This document shows positions 21,532 to 35,600 of a DNA stretch of 64,000 bases, one piece after another. The translations under genes and the position numbers were made by a program. Source of the stretch: Adineta steineri (taxonomy: Eukaryota > Rotifera > Eurotatoria > Adinetida > Adinetidae); assembly GCA_905250115.1 (NCBI GenBank), contig CAJNOI010000027.1, forward strand, positions 1 through 64,000, in the 5' to 3' direction. Under the pieces are notes generated by a model. It saw only the letters and a list, made by a program, of their open reading frames with translations. It ran no database searches and was not told where the DNA came from. Every line of letters begins with the position of its first letter. Position 1 is the stretch's first letter.

Positions 21532-24500
21532 TTATAGAATTATACTGAACAGATAAATAATTATTGCAAATGTAAATGTATTTTTTAGATGATTGTAAGA
21601 ACCGCTCGTCGTAGTTTGTAATGTTTCATCTGTCGTTGTTGTTGTAGTTGTATCAGGTAAAGGTTTCGGTTCAGTATGTTCATTATCATTTTTAAGAATA
21701 TCATTTATCCAGTTGTAATAATATGATAATCGAACATAAACACCTGGGTCATTAGGTTCTGCACAACCGTTTCCATACGAGACAATTCCTACTTGTTCCC
21801 AATATCCTCCTGTCCATTGAAATATTGGTCCACCTGAATCTCCTTGACATGAATCTTTTCCACCTTCTCGTAATCCAGCACAGAATTGTATTTCAGAATC
21901 ATTCATCGTCTGTGTACATATAGGATCATTATTATCAATTGCAAAAACTTCAGCTTGTTGAAGAATTATTGGATCAAGAGAAACACCAGATCCCATTGTA
22001 CCCCATCCAATAACAGCAAGACGCGTCCCATTTTTAATATTTTGATTATTTACTGTTGGTGGATTAACAGGATGTATACATGTTTTTGTTAAATATGGAT
22101 TATTTTCTGTTATTAACGATTGATTTAAATGTAATACAGCAATATCATGACGAAAGCGATTTTGCACGCCAATATATTCTGAATGTATATAGATATGATC
22201 AATGGTACGTCGAATTTGTTTTGGATCTGAAAGATTTGTCATACCGGCTACAATTGTAACATCAATCGGTGGATTTGATGCATAACCATGAAGGCAATGA
22301 GCAGCTGTAAGAATATATGAATCAGATAATATACTTCCACCACACCAATGACTATTAGGATCTGACCAACGTAAAGAAACGACCATTGGCCAACTAAGTT
22401 CCCTTGCATCTTCACCACCAACTATACGTGATGGTGTTAAAACAACAGGCATTCTACCACAACCACATGTTGATGTTGTATTACATTCATATAAAATCGG
22501 TGGTTTTATACTGGTTGTAATATTATCAACAAGAGGCGTTGTTGGTGTCTGTGTCGAAGATGCTGTCGAACAATTATCAATAATAGATTGTATCCAATTA
22601 TTGAATTCTATCGTTCGTGTATAAATTCCTATACTTTTAAATTGACCACGATCAATTACATATGATGCAATTCCTACTTGCTGCCAACGATCATTAGACC
22701 ATTGAAAGATTGGACTTCCTGGATCTCCTGCATAGTAAAAAAAAGAGAAAAAACAGTTTAATATAATTAACGTTTGAATACATACCAACACATGGAACTA
22801 AAAGAAAAAGAAAAATATAGTAAATAATAAGAATATATCAAATATGAATTTCAACCTGTATTTTGATTGTCTAATGATCCTGCACAAAACTGAACATCTT
22901 CGTATTTATCTAGTATATAACAATTATCTTCTAGACCAATTCGAGGATAAATTTCAATTTGTTGAAGTAGATCATGATTAGTATTATCATGACAATTCAT
23001 CAAACCCCATCCGATAACTGCTAATTTTGTTCCAGGTGTTGGATAAAAGAATGGATGTGATAGAAAACCATCTTTTTCAATTAAACATGTTCGACTAATA
23101 AATAAATTATGATCAATATCTAATGGTTGAGACATATGTAAAATTGCAATATCATATACATAATTATTTAATATTCCTGTATAATTTGAATGTAAATATA
23201 TCTGATCAACTTTTCTATATATTGCATTATCTTCAGATTGATTATGAATACCAGCTAGAATTATTATACCATATGCTGATAAATTAGCAATACAAGACGC
23301 TGATGTTAAAATATAAGATTCACTTAAAATTGTTCCACTACATAAATGTTTATTTTTATCAATTGAACGTATAGAAACAATCATTGACCAACTATAAGGT
23401 ATAGCTTCATAGTTATTATGACTTATATTTGATTGTGAAAATTGAACACTTCGACGACCACAACCACATGGTACTTTATATTTATCACACTGATACAAAT
23501 TTATTGCTGTGTCGGATATTGTTATATGTGTGCTAGTTGTTGTCATGGATATTTCTTCTGTAGATTCTTCATCATATGATATATGTTCATCAATCCAACT
23601 ACGATAATATGCAAGTCGAGTATAGCCAATAGCAGAATTTTGTGCACAGCCATCAGGTGTGAATGATGCAATACCTACCTGTTGCCAATGATCTCCTATC
23701 CATTGAAGTATCGGACCACCAAAATCACCTACAAATTATACAAAATGTCTATAACTTTTAATTTTCATTCACATACCATAACAAGAGCCTACAAATATAT
23801 ATATATAAACATTTATTTCAAATAAAATAATTTTTCTGACCTGCACTAACATCCCGTATTCCTGCACAGAACTGTCTATTTGGATCTGTGATTATATCTT
23901 TACATTTCGTATGATTAGTATCGATTGTAGAAACGATTAGTTGTTGTAAGATATCAGAATCATCTCCATAGGGACTACTACGACCCCATCCAAGAACAGC
24001 TAACTCTGCACCGGTTGGTGGATATTGAATTAATTCTTCAGAAGTATTTATTTGTGATGGAAGACATGTTCGAGTAATAAAAGCATTATTTTCTAAATCA
24101 AGTGGTTCAGATAAATGAAGTAATGCAATATCATTTTGATTTTGATTCCATGAACTTGTCCAATTTGGATGAACAATAATTTCATCAACTTGCCGTATTA
24201 TTTGTCTTGATTGAGATCTTCTATGTATTCCAGCAGCTATAGTTAGATTTGCAAGTTTAACATCACCTTTTATTTCTTCTACACAATTAGCTGCAGTTAA
24301 AATATAAGAATTTGTAAGAATAGTTCCTCCACAAACATGCATTAAAGCATTGCCATTATGAAGAAGATCATAGCGTATTGATATAGCCATTGACCAACTA
24401 AATGGTATTGCTTCTTCACCACTTATAATACGAGCATTTATTTCAACATTGGAAAAACCACAACCACAAGATTTTTTTTTATTACATTCAAAATATTTTC

Positions 24501-24543
24501 CATCAATTAAAATACCGAGTGATAACAATAATAAGAGTTTCAT
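21532..24543 (-). CDS. Three-domain trypsin-like polyprotease, first two domains catalytically dead
   Basis: Five exons (24543-23841, 23788-23777, 23728-22856, 22797-22786, 22727-21532) join to 931 aa. A signal peptide (MKLLLLLSLGILIDG) leads three chymotrypsin-fold S1 domains. Domain 1 has LTAANC (His to Asn86), an intact Asp138, and GDFGGP (Ser to Phe241). Domain 2 has LTSASC (His to Ser), Asp in YDIA, GDPGSP (Ser to Pro), and no RIVGG activation site. Domain 3 is complete: RIVGG, LTAAHC, HDIAVLHL, KDSCQGDSGGP, with Asp six before Ser indicating trypsin-like cleavage after Lys/Arg. A Thr-rich stalk and a hydrophobic C-terminus (FTFAIIIYLFSIIL) suggest a GPI or membrane anchor. The layout resembles vertebrate polyserases. 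The dead domains may act in binding or inhibition. Two 12-nt micro-exons sit just before the serine loops of domains 1 and 2. Confidence 0.85.
22786..22797 (-). other. 12-nt micro-exon of the polyprotease, domain 2
   Basis: Same length, same phase and same place as the domain 1 micro-exon: it supplies P-C-V before GDPGSP. Flanked by AG and GT on the minus strand. Confidence 0.75.
23777..23788 (-). other. 12-nt micro-exon of the polyprotease, domain 1
   Basis: Flanked by AG and GT on the minus strand, it supplies the S-C-Y residues before GDFGGP and joins phase 1 to phase 1. Without it the conserved C-x-GD motif is lost. Confidence 0.75.
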
Positions 24544-26025
24544 AACTTAAAAAAATATAGAAAATAGAAAATACTTGATAATACAATTTTTATATATTTA
24601 TAAAAATTTTATCTTCGCAATAAAAAAAAAGAACAAAAATATTTACTTGTGTTTTAACTCATTGACATACATAAATTCGATCTTATAAATACATAAAAAA
24701 TATTGATCAATATATTATGTACAGAATTAATAACAGCTTTGTTAGATGTATATGATGAATCAGAAAAAAAAGCTTCTAGACAATATATTCTATTTTTGTA
24801 GAGCTTAATAAAAACATGACAGAACACTAGACGGATGAATAATATCGATATATTAGATTTCAATGTATATTTGAACTGGTTTTAAACAATCGATGAAGTT
24901 CTTTTGTTCTTATAAAATTGCTAAAATGTACATCGTTTTCATCTAGATTGTATAGAATTATGATTTCATTTATGTAAAGGTTTTTAATCGATAATTCAGA
25001 AGAGATAAGGCTAAATTCGTTCCAAGTTCTTTTCGTATTGTAAAAATAATCAAATATTACAGTTGTATTTTCAATTTTATGAGCGTGAGTATAATATGAT
25101 CCACTTAGAACTATGAAGGTCAATACAGCAATGATAGATTATTCAAAAGTACATTTCAATTATTGTCTCATGTAAACGAACTGAATAATTCATTTTCTGT
25201 ATAACTAAATTCGATAAGATGACTATTTATTATTTATACCTTTTTGTTGTTGTTTTTGATTTGAAAATTATCAAACGATTTAGTTGAAGTGTTGATATTA
25301 GCTTCGTATTACAATATGTCTTTTATGGTGTTAAATTGTGTTTTTTCAACATTCTGTATTATATAAACTGCTTCGATGGTTCGATGAAATATCTTATTAT
25401 ATTAAATCATTTCGAAAAATAAAATAAACTTTAGAATAAGTAATTATTATTCATCGATTTTCTGATTAAATTCTTTTACGTTGTCATCAGACAGAATATT
25501 AATTAGAAAATTGGAACATGCAATTTTTAATAGTCATGTAGAAATTTGGAAACAATAAAAATATGTCTTATAATTATTCATTCAATAACTAATTAAAGAA
25601 AACATACTGTACATTCTATACAAAAACTTAATGCAGAGACACATTGATATATACAGTTTTTTCTTCTATATTAATATTTATTTTTTAATCAAACGGTTAA
25701 TCCATATACGGCATCTGACGCCATCTACATATAATCATTCAATAAATACGAATAAACAAATTTATTTTTGTACCTAGAAATATTAATAGTATGGTTATCA
25801 AGTACGTTTTTATTTACTCTTAAATTTCGCAGCTTATAAAATCTGAACTCCCTTTATCTTAGTTTTCACTATAGATTCACCCATATGAATATGTTCTATC
25901 TATAGATATACGCAATAAAAATAGTACAACAAATCTTATCTATTTACTCCTTACGATATTTTTTTATAAATTTAATTGATATGGATCTTTAGATATTATA
26001 CTCCAAGTATATAATAGAAAAAAAA
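24544..26025. other. Divergent intergenic region
   Basis: About 1.5 kb between the starts of the polyprotease (minus) and glycogen synthase (plus). A minus-strand frame at 24860-25123 (87 codons, Leu/Ile-rich, weakly LRR-like) is the only protein-like item, and I would not call it a gene. Both promoters should lie here. Confidence 0.5.
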
Positions 26026-29000
26026 ATGTCGACGAAAAAAATTAAACATGCCGCAAAATCTTTAAAAACTTCTCAAGGTATTCCTTTTGATCAATATTTA
26101 GATAATGGTGAAATAGCTGAAGAATTAAATAAATGGTTAATAGAAGTATCATGGGAAGTAGCAAATAAAGGTTATTATAAAAAACGAATTCTTTTGTTTT
26201 TATTTCCTCAAAAAATAAAATAATTTTAGTTGGAGGAATTTATACTGTTATACGTTCCAAAGTACCTATAACAAAAAAAGAATATGGAAATAATTATATT
26301 TGTTTGGGTCCATATAATGATTCATATGTTAAAACTGAAGTCGAAGTTAGTGAATCAAAAAATGATGCTATTAGAGAAACTGTTAATGAAATGAAACAGC
26401 ATGGTATTCATGTAAATTTTTAATTTAAAATTTATTTTATCATATAGAGAAAACAAAACATATTCTAGGTTGTAACTGGAAATTGGTTGATTGAAGGCTT
26501 TCCACAAGTTGTTCTTTTTGATATTGGCTCAGCAGCGCATCGATTAGATGGATGGAAAGGAGATTTTTTTGAACATTCACGAATTGGTATACCATATTAT
26601 GACAGAGAATCAAATGATGCATTATTATTTGGCTTTTGTGTTTTTTGGTTTCTTGGTATTGTAAGTTAAACATAGTTATTTATATAGAATTCATAAATGT
26701 TTTTTATCTTATTTTCTAGTTTATTGATAAAGTAAAACAAAGACAAAAAAGTTATGTTATCGCTCATTTTCATGAATGGTTAACTGGTATTGGTCTTATA
26801 ATGACACGTCTTCGTGGTTATGATTGTGCTTTAATATTTACAACACATGCAACACTGCTTGGAAGATATTTATGTGCTGGTTCAACAGATTTTTACAATC
26901 ATTTACCATATGTATAGGAAAATAAATTACTTTATTTTTTTTCTAAAGAAATTTCAATTTTTAGTTTAATCTTGATAAAGAAGCTGGCGATCGTCAAATC
27001 TATCATCGTTATTGTATCGAACGTGCTGGTGCATGGTGTGCACATACATTTACAACAGTTTCAAAAATAACTGGTATTGAATCACAATATCTTTTGGGAA
27101 AAACTCCAGGTAGAAATATTTAGATTTATATTATATGTATGCATACATATATTATTTGATTAGATATGTTAACACCTAATGGACTTAATGTTCAAAGTTT
27201 TGCTGCATTACATGAATTTCAAAATTTACATGCACAAAATAAAGAAAAACTGAATGCATTTGTACGTGGACATTTTTATGGGTAATTCATAGTTTTTTGT
27301 TTATATATACATAGAATTCGATCTTATATTTAGACATTATGATTTTGATTTGGATAAAACATTATATTTTTTCATTGCTGGTCGCTATGAATTTTCTAAT
27401 AAAGGTGCTGATATGTTTATTGAATCATTAGCTAGATTGAATCATATGCTCAAAGTAAATAAACAAAATAAATTTGCGTTTTTTTTTATTTAACGAAATT
27501 ATCTGATTTTATAGGCATCTGGTTCTGATATAACTATTGTAGCATTTCTTATTTTTCCAACATCAACAAATAATTTTAATATTGAATCATTACGTGGTCA
27601 ATCTGTTGCAAAAATGCTTCGAGATACAGTACAGAATATACAAAGTGATATTGGAAAACGACTTTATGAAATTTGTTTAAAGTAAATATTTTTTCTTCTG
27701 ATTATATAATTTTTTTCTTGATTACTTTAGGGGTCATCTTCCATCTGCTGAACATATTTTAGAACCAACCAATATAATTGAATTGAAAAAATGCATATAT
27801 GCTTCACAAGTATAAACCTTTGCTTTATATCTTATTCTCTTGAAAAAGTATATCGCTCGTTTATTTAGCGTTCAACATTACCACCAATCTGTACACATAA
27901 TGTAAATGATGATAATCGTGATCCAATATTAAATGCCTTACGTCGTTGTCATTTATTTAATGATCGTTATGATCGTGTTAAAGTTATATTTCATCCTGAA
28001 TTTTTACGTTCAACAAGTCCATTATTACCACTTGATTATGAAGAATTTGTACGTGGTTGTCATTTGGGTGTATTTCCATCTTATTATGAACCATGGGGTT
28101 ATACACCAGCTGAATGTACTGTTATGGGTGTACCAAATATTTCAACAAATTTAAGTGGTTTTGGATGTTTTCTTGAAGAACATGTTCAAGAACCTCAAAC
28201 ATATGGTATTTATGTTGTCGATAGAAGATATAAAAGTGCTGAAGAATCAGTTCAACAACTTGCACAATATATGTATGATTTCTCACATTTAACAAGACGA
28301 CAACGTATTATGTTACGTAATCGTACTGAACGATTGAGTGAATTACTTGATTGGCATACATTAGGAATTGTAAGTTAAAAGAAAGAAGTTATTATTTATT
28401 TTTCTATATATTGATATATGATTTTAGTATTACCATCGTGCTCGTAAAATGGCATTAGAAAAAATTCATCCTGAATATGAAGAAGAATTACTTAATATTG
28501 TACATATAAATATTGTTTTTTTCCCAATAAAATATCTTTCAATTCTTTTTTTCTTCAGACAAATGGGTCAGTATCAGGTGCATCAACACCAGTTGTATCT
28601 CGTTCATCAACACCTGCACCACCTGATAATGATGATAGTGATGATGACGATGATCATCAAACACCACAAACTTTCTCCGAACAAGTAATTTTTATTGTAT
28701 ATAGAATACAGAAATCTATTAATTATCATATAGGATAAATTGCCGACATCTTCAACAAATACTGAACAATTTAATAAACCATCATTTCCACGTCCAGCAT
28801 CAGCGACTCATCTTCCTTTGGATAAACAATTTCGACAAGCTGCTGTTGCCGCTGCTAATGCTGCTGATGCTGCTGCAGCTGAAGAACCACATTTACTTTC
28901 TGCTAATCAAGATGAAATAAATCAAACAATACCAACAGCAGATAATCAAACAAATGTTACACCAACAATCCAAACAAAAAAAATTAGTGATAAAGTTGAT

Positions 29001-29246
29001 TTTGGTTTACCTGATTATGGTGCATTTAGTGATCCACATGATGGACAACGACAAGAATTATATATGATGGATAGAAAAGCATCGATATCAACACAACAAG
29101 ATTTTTCAACACCTGATGTATTACATCAATCGGGTAGTTCAGGAAATATATCTTCATTTGAACCAACAAGTGGACAAACGACAACATTTCTTTCGAAAAC
29201 TGGTGATCATCAACCCAATAAATTACCTGAAAACGAACAGTGTTAA
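26026..29246 (+). CDS. GYS1: Glycogen synthase (GT3 family)
   Basis: A gene of about 13 exons with short introns, encoding roughly 750 aa. It transfers glucose from UDP-glucose to glycogen. Recognisable blocks in order: [20 protein letters not shown] (N-terminal UDP-glucose site), [65 protein letters not shown], the catalytic E-x7-E in [11 protein letters not shown], and the arginine cluster [20 protein letters not shown] that senses glucose-6-phosphate. The C-terminal tail keeps PRPAS, like the mammalian phospho-site 3a, then adds a poly-Ala tract ([16 protein letters not shown]). The N-terminal site 2 region of vertebrates is absent; the start is [14 protein letters not shown]1 and GYS2 are one gene in most invertebrates, so the symbol stands for the family. 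Confidence 0.93.
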
Positions 29247-30254
29247 CAGCTTTTTTTTTATTTATTATCCTATTATAATGCATGAACGAGAATTTTTTGC
29301 TTTTTTTTACATAGTAGAACAGATCCATCGTGCATGCCTGTCCTTCTTTTTAAAATAGTAGACTTAGTTGTCCATTGATAACTTTTTTTTACCCCGTTTT
29401 GAATAGAGATCAACTTACTGTGCCGGTGAGAAATACTTTTTAAATCAGCTATATTAGAAATAAAAAAAATATATAAAAAACATTATATAGCTCAACCGTA
29501 AATATATTCATAGAATTAAATATTCTAGTCTTTTTAGGACTAACTGAATTATATGACTTATATAGATAGATTATGAATCATCTTTATTATATGGCATAAA
29601 GAAAATATCTATCGGCAAAGAACAGAACTCTATACCCATTTAAGTCTTACAGAAATCAATATGAAACAAAGCTTATCATGATAGTGATGATTATATAGAA
29701 AAAAAGGGGAATATTTCACATAAAGCATCTGGAATGTTTTTTGTTAAAGCGAAACATTGAGGAATTTATGCTAATTTATTTGAGTAGCATTTTCTACAGT
29801 AAATCTATTTTTTAGCTAAAGCGCCATCTATAATATTAGTAAAATAAATATTTGTTAGAGGAGAAATTTGTTATTAACTGATTTAATTTTTCTTTAATTA
29901 TATTTTATTTCAATTAATTCATATTTAAAATTAAATAATTAAAAGAACATATTACTCCAATAAAAATCGGTCTCTATAATCCATAAATTCCATTTCCTAT
30001 ATTAGTCTTGTTTTTCTTGTTTTCTACAATAAATATGTTGACTTTTATTTTAATCTATCATTCTTGAAATTATTTCGATATTTCATAATTATTTAAAATT
30101 TCATAAACAATTGAGTTCTTATTTAATAATTAAAATATTATTTGTATCGATATTAATTAATAATTACAGAATATTCATATTAATAGACATTCTTTACATC
30201 ATTTTTTATAGATAAAGACTACTTAATCATATGTTTATTTTGTTACTATTTTAG
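29247..30254. other. Intergenic, no gene recognised
   Basis: About 1 kb of very AT-rich sequence between glycogen synthase and the PTCD2-like gene. It ends in a TTTTAG acceptor directly abutting the next start codon. Confidence 0.6.
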
Positions 30255-32469
30255 ATGGCTGATATTATTCGACGAGCTGCCGTTTTGGCTATTAATCGTA
30301 AGTTAGTTTTCGAAGTTTGAAATTATCAAGAGAATTCCTTCAAACCAATGATCACTATAGAAATAGACAAAATATGATTTTTTTCCCACTTTTATGAGTC
30401 ATAACATTCTTTAGGTGCATCACATGGAAATATTCATATGCAAATTCGTACATTATTTTCAAGCTCAGGTATTGGTATTGATAATTTTAAATTATCTCGT
30501 GAACAACATGCAACACGTTTTGCACCATCACTTGGTAAAATACTATTTCCCATTATTTTCTTTCATTAATATTCTAAACTTTAGATGTATTTAAAAAACG
30601 TTTTCTTGACTCGATTGGTCAAAAAGATTCACAAATTTTCACTGAAGATTTACGTAATATGATAATGTCCGCTAATTCTGATCAAGAAATTGATTCCGTT
30701 ATTCAAGCATTAAAAAAGTAAGTCAAGTAATATTAAAATTATAATTTATATATATATTTTTGTTTTTCTTCTTTAGATATAGTGCAAATACAACAAAATT
30801 AACTGATTATCATTTTGGTTCACCAGTTATGCGTTTACTTTATACACAAAATAAAACTGATTTAGCATTACAATTATATATGGATGAAGTAAAACTTAAA
30901 TATTTAAAAAAACGATATATAAGAAATTTGTTTTTAATTTTAAAAATAGAACTTGAAAACAATATTCAATGATTCAGCATCAGCACTTGTACTTATGAAT
31001 AAATTAATTGAGGACAAACGTTATGATGATGCAGTTAAAGTATTTGAATTTGGTAGTAAACGAGGATTTTCGACAACAAGTGGACGAACTTTTCCAACCG
31101 ATGTTGTTATGTTAGCTATTGAAGGATTATATCGACAAGTATAAAAAAGAAGAATTTTATTTGGGTAAAAGATAATTAGTTGTTTTTAATATTTATAGAA
31201 TACTAAAGAATCATTAGTTAAAGCCAAAGAACTTATTACAAAAGTTAGAGAACGTGATGCTGATATAAATCCACGTACAGCTGCTATGACAGCATTATTA
31301 GCTATTCAACAAGGTGAACCACAATTTGCTATGGAAGTTTTAGGTTCTGTTCGAGCACAAAATTTTGCAACAGTACAAAATATTCGAGTATGAATATATA
31401 CATAGATATTGTGTTTTAATGAAATTTCAATATTTTTTATTTTCAAAGGCAATTTGTTATTCTGATATGGGACGTGTTGAAGAAGCAATAAATGTTGTTC
31501 ATTTACTTGCAGAAAAAACACCCGTTAATAGTGATCGTCGACGAGTTTTTCCACTTGTTGTAAGTAATTGAAATAAATAATTTATTTTAAGAAAAAGAAC
31601 GATTTCTATTTCAGATGCGACATATTCGAACAGCCGTCGAAAAAACTAAAGATGAAAGTCTTTTAACACGTTTTGAAGAATTATCAAAATTTGTTTTAAA
31701 AAATAATCGTCTATCAACAACAGATTTGCCAGAATATCTTAGTGAACCAATCAAGTAGAAGATTTATTTTTAATTTTCTTATTTAATTTATTATATTTTA
31801 GTCGTCGTGGTCCAACAAATAGACAAAATACACAACAAAATGTTCGTGGTAGCTTTCAACGAACAGTTGGAAATCTTGTAAATATTAAAATAAACAAAAA
31901 CAAAAAACAAGAACAAAAATTTTTGTTTTTCTAGCGTAATCGCGGAGACTTTAATCAAGGATCAGATAATTCAAGACAAGGAAATAGAGGTGGATTTTAT
32001 CAACAATCTAATGGATATAATAGAAATAATCGATTTGAAAATAATAATTTCCAAAGACGAGATTCTGGTTATGATCGACGGTATGCATATAACGATACAT
32101 AAATATCAATGACGATAATCTAATTTTAGTTCACAAAACTCTTATGCAGATGGTTATCAACGAAATTATGACAATGATCAATATTCATCACGTAATCGAA
32201 ATTCATCATATAATGACTTTTCTCGTCAAGGAGATCGTAACCAACAACAACAACAAAATCAATCATTTTCACGTTTAAATCGTAATGATAATGACTTTTC
32301 TTCAACACGTCGTAATGCAAGTCCAAATTCATCTAATTCTCAACGTTCAAAACGAAATACAGAAGATGATATGAGTTCAACACAACCAAAACAAAATCGT
32401 CGAGTAAATGATGAGAATCAAACACAAGAACAAAATCCATGGGAACGATCAACTCGTCAAACATCATAA
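30255..32469 (+). CDS. PTCD2: PTCD2-like mitochondrial pentatricopeptide protein with Arg/Asn/Gly-rich tail
   Basis: About ten exons. The start MADIIRRAAVLAINR plus following basic, Ser-rich sequence fits a mitochondrial presequence. The body matches PTCD2: a helix region with LFKKRF-like stretch (VFKKRFLDSIGQKDSQIF), DYHFGSPVMRLLYTQNKTDL, NDSASALVLMNKLIEDKRYD, NPRTAAMTALLAIQQGEPQF and a final ELSKFVLKNN helix. PTCD2 acts in mitochondrial RNA handling, notably of cytochrome b transcripts. After about residue 380 comes a tail of roughly 210 residues rich in Asn, Arg, Gln, Ser and Tyr (for example RGGFYQQSNGYNRNNRF), absent from the vertebrate protein as I know it and likely to bind RNA. The ATG lies directly after a TTTTAG acceptor. 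MTOR follows 228 bp downstream on the same strand. Confidence 0.7.
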
Positions 32470-32696
32470 ATAGAAAAATTCCTTTAGGCTATTCAAACAC
32501 ATATTTGCTCATTCAAGCATAATTTTCATTTGTTTGTTATTCTGTTTTCATTTCATGTTTTGTTATAACTTCGTTTGATGTGTGTTTTTGATTGCATAGT
32601 AAAACAAACTTTAAAAAAAATAACTAAATTAAACAATATATAGAAATATATTGTTTATAGAAACAAAAAATAATGTAGTTTATTTCTTCAGATAAA

Positions 32697-35600
32697 ATGT
32701 CTGTAACAGACACCCGGTTTCCTGCTCTATTGGAGCAGTTTGCCGTGGATTTACAGAGTCCAAATGAAGATACACGTCGTCGAGCAACAGATGAACTTTA
32801 CGAACGTATTATTTCACAATATGCAGATGTGAGTGAGATTTATCATTTTATAATATGAGTAAAAAAGAGATCTATCTATAAATTTGATTGTTTATTTAGG
32901 CTCCATCTGATGTTGTTACAGTTATTGCTGAACAGGTACAAGAATTTGTAAGAAATAAAATGGCTAATCCAAATGATGTCAATGAAAATCGCGCCGCTCT
33001 TCTTGTTATTCGTATGTTTCAATGAAATCTTTTTTTTTTTATACGACATATATATATTTAGTATGTTTTGTTTGTGCTGGACAAAATTTTTATACTGAAT
33101 TAAGTAATAAATTAGAACCAACATTACGTGGTTATAAACAAATGTCAGTTGATGCTAATCTATGTGAATTAGTTGTCAAATTAACATGCATACTCGTTAA
33201 AGTAATTCAATATTTAATATTAATTTTAATCAAAAAATAATTTTTTTTCTAATAGGGTTGTGGTCGAATGAGTATCGATCAATTTTCACTAGATGTTCCT
33301 AAAGCACTTGAACGTATCTCGCGAGAAGAACAACATGAAACAAGACGTTATAGTGGTATAACAATATTAAAAGAAATAGCTATAGCTGCTCCATCACGTT
33401 ACTATCATTTAATAACACCAGTTGAACAATTTTTTGAACAACTTTTTGGTACAATGACAGATCCAAAAGTAATAGAATCAAAGAAAAAAAAATAAATATA
33501 TTCTTTTATTTTTTCTTTGTTTAGCAATATATTCGTGAAGCATTTGCTGAAACAATGCAAGCAACATTAGTTGTTCTTATTGATCGTGAACGTGAAGAAC
33601 AAAAAAATAATAATAGTGATATAACAACTGGTCAAGATTTAACAAGTAGTAATACAAGTTATGCAATAAATACAGAATCAAATACATTTTTAAAAGCATA
33701 TAATGTTCGTTTAAAATTTCATTTTTTTGTTTGTTCTTGAAATTAAATTTATTTAGATGGCTTATAATGAAGCAATGAAATGTTTACAAGTTGAGACAAC
33801 AACAAAAAATAAAAATGCACAAAGAGAAGATCGAATTCATGGTGGACTTCTTTTACTTAATGAATTATTACGTGTATCAGATGTTAAATTTGAAGTAAGA
33901 TAGATTTTCAAAAGTATTTATATCTATTAATAATAATAATTTTCTAGAGTATCTGTCAAGATTTAATTCAACCATATAGTGCACCAAAACCAAAACCAAT
34001 TTCATATAAAGTAAAATATGATTATATTTGAAATCTTGCATAATTTTTTTATATTTTTAGGATGTTCATCGTTCTCGTGTTGCTTTAACATTCGAACGTA
34101 CTGGTCCATTATCTCCAATGGATATTATTGATAATCCTGAACAATCTCAAATTCAAGTACAATCATCTTTAATTCGTTCAATTATGCTTGAAAATTTTGT
34201 TAATATTTGTAATCAAGTATTTCAATATCGTCAACAACCAAAATCTATGATACCTAATGTTTTAATTCGTATATTACCACGTTTAGCATCATTAGATTAT
34301 CGATGGTTTTCTCATCAACCCTATGTCGATGCTACAATGACATTTATATATGAACGTATAAATTCTCATGAATTAAAAGAACGTCAATTAGCATTTCATG
34401 CATTAGGTTTAATGATATTATCGGATAAAACAAGTCGAATAAATGATACAGATTCATTAATAACAACAACACCATTAACGAAAGATATGACGAAAATATT
34501 TGAATGTTTAAAACAAACATTTATTCCAATATCATCAACAAATACTTCAATAACATCTGGACATGCTCATCGTCGACAAAATTCAAATCAATCATCATCA
34601 TCATCTCAACAACAACAACAATCATCAATAAATAATTTATTACCATGTCGATATTCATCACCTGATTCAAGTGTATTTGCATGTATAACAATGATTGGTG
34701 AAGCTGGACCAGATGCATCAAAATGTTTAGATAATTTATTAGAATATTTATTACATTGTGGTTTAAATCATTCATTATTATTTTGCCTGGATAAATTATG
34801 TTCAATGCCATTAATACATACAGATACAAAACGTAAAATTCATCAAGGTTTATTAGAAAATCTTCGATCAATTCTATCTAATCCATTAGCATATAATCCA
34901 AATTTAACAAATGGACAAAGTGATATTATACTTATTGCTTTACAAACATTAAGAATATTTGATTTTGAAGCACAAGCTATTGAACCATCTTTTATTGATA
35001 TATTAAATCAACGTTTTATTGAACATGATAGTGTACGTATAAGAATTGAATCAATTATAACAATAACACATTTATTAAGAAAATTATTATTACCACCATC
35101 ACAAGCAAGTCTATCAACAAATACAACTACGTCATTAATAGCAGCTAATAAATTACGAATTAAAATTGGTGTTATTACACAAAGAATATTAACAATTGGT
35201 GTTACTGATTTAGATCCTGATGTACGTTATAATGTTTTTTTAACATTACAAGATGATTTTAAACAATTCTTAGCTAAATCTGAAGCATTAGAATTATTAT
35301 TTTTTTCTGTACATGATGAATGTCATGAAATAAGAGAATTAGCTTTAAGTCTTATTGGACGTTTATCAAATATAAATCCAGCTTATGTTTTACCACCATT
35401 AAGACATTTATTATTACAATTATTAACTGAATTAGAAATTGGATGTTCATTAAGTGGAAAAGAACAAGCATCAAGATTATTAGGACAATTAATTGCAAAT
35501 ACACCAAGAATTGTTAGACCCTATATGCAATCAATAACTCAAGCACTATTACCATTAATAAAATTACATGAACAACATTCAAATGTTCTTATAGCCTTAG

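Noticed and set aside
34521-34871. Minus-strand frame rich in Met, Leu and Val opposite MTOR
   Set aside because: Lies on the complement of coding MTOR sequence. Composition is that of antisense AT-rich codons; no domain. The same holds for 36700-36894, 38043-38234, 39456-39686 and 40080-40265.
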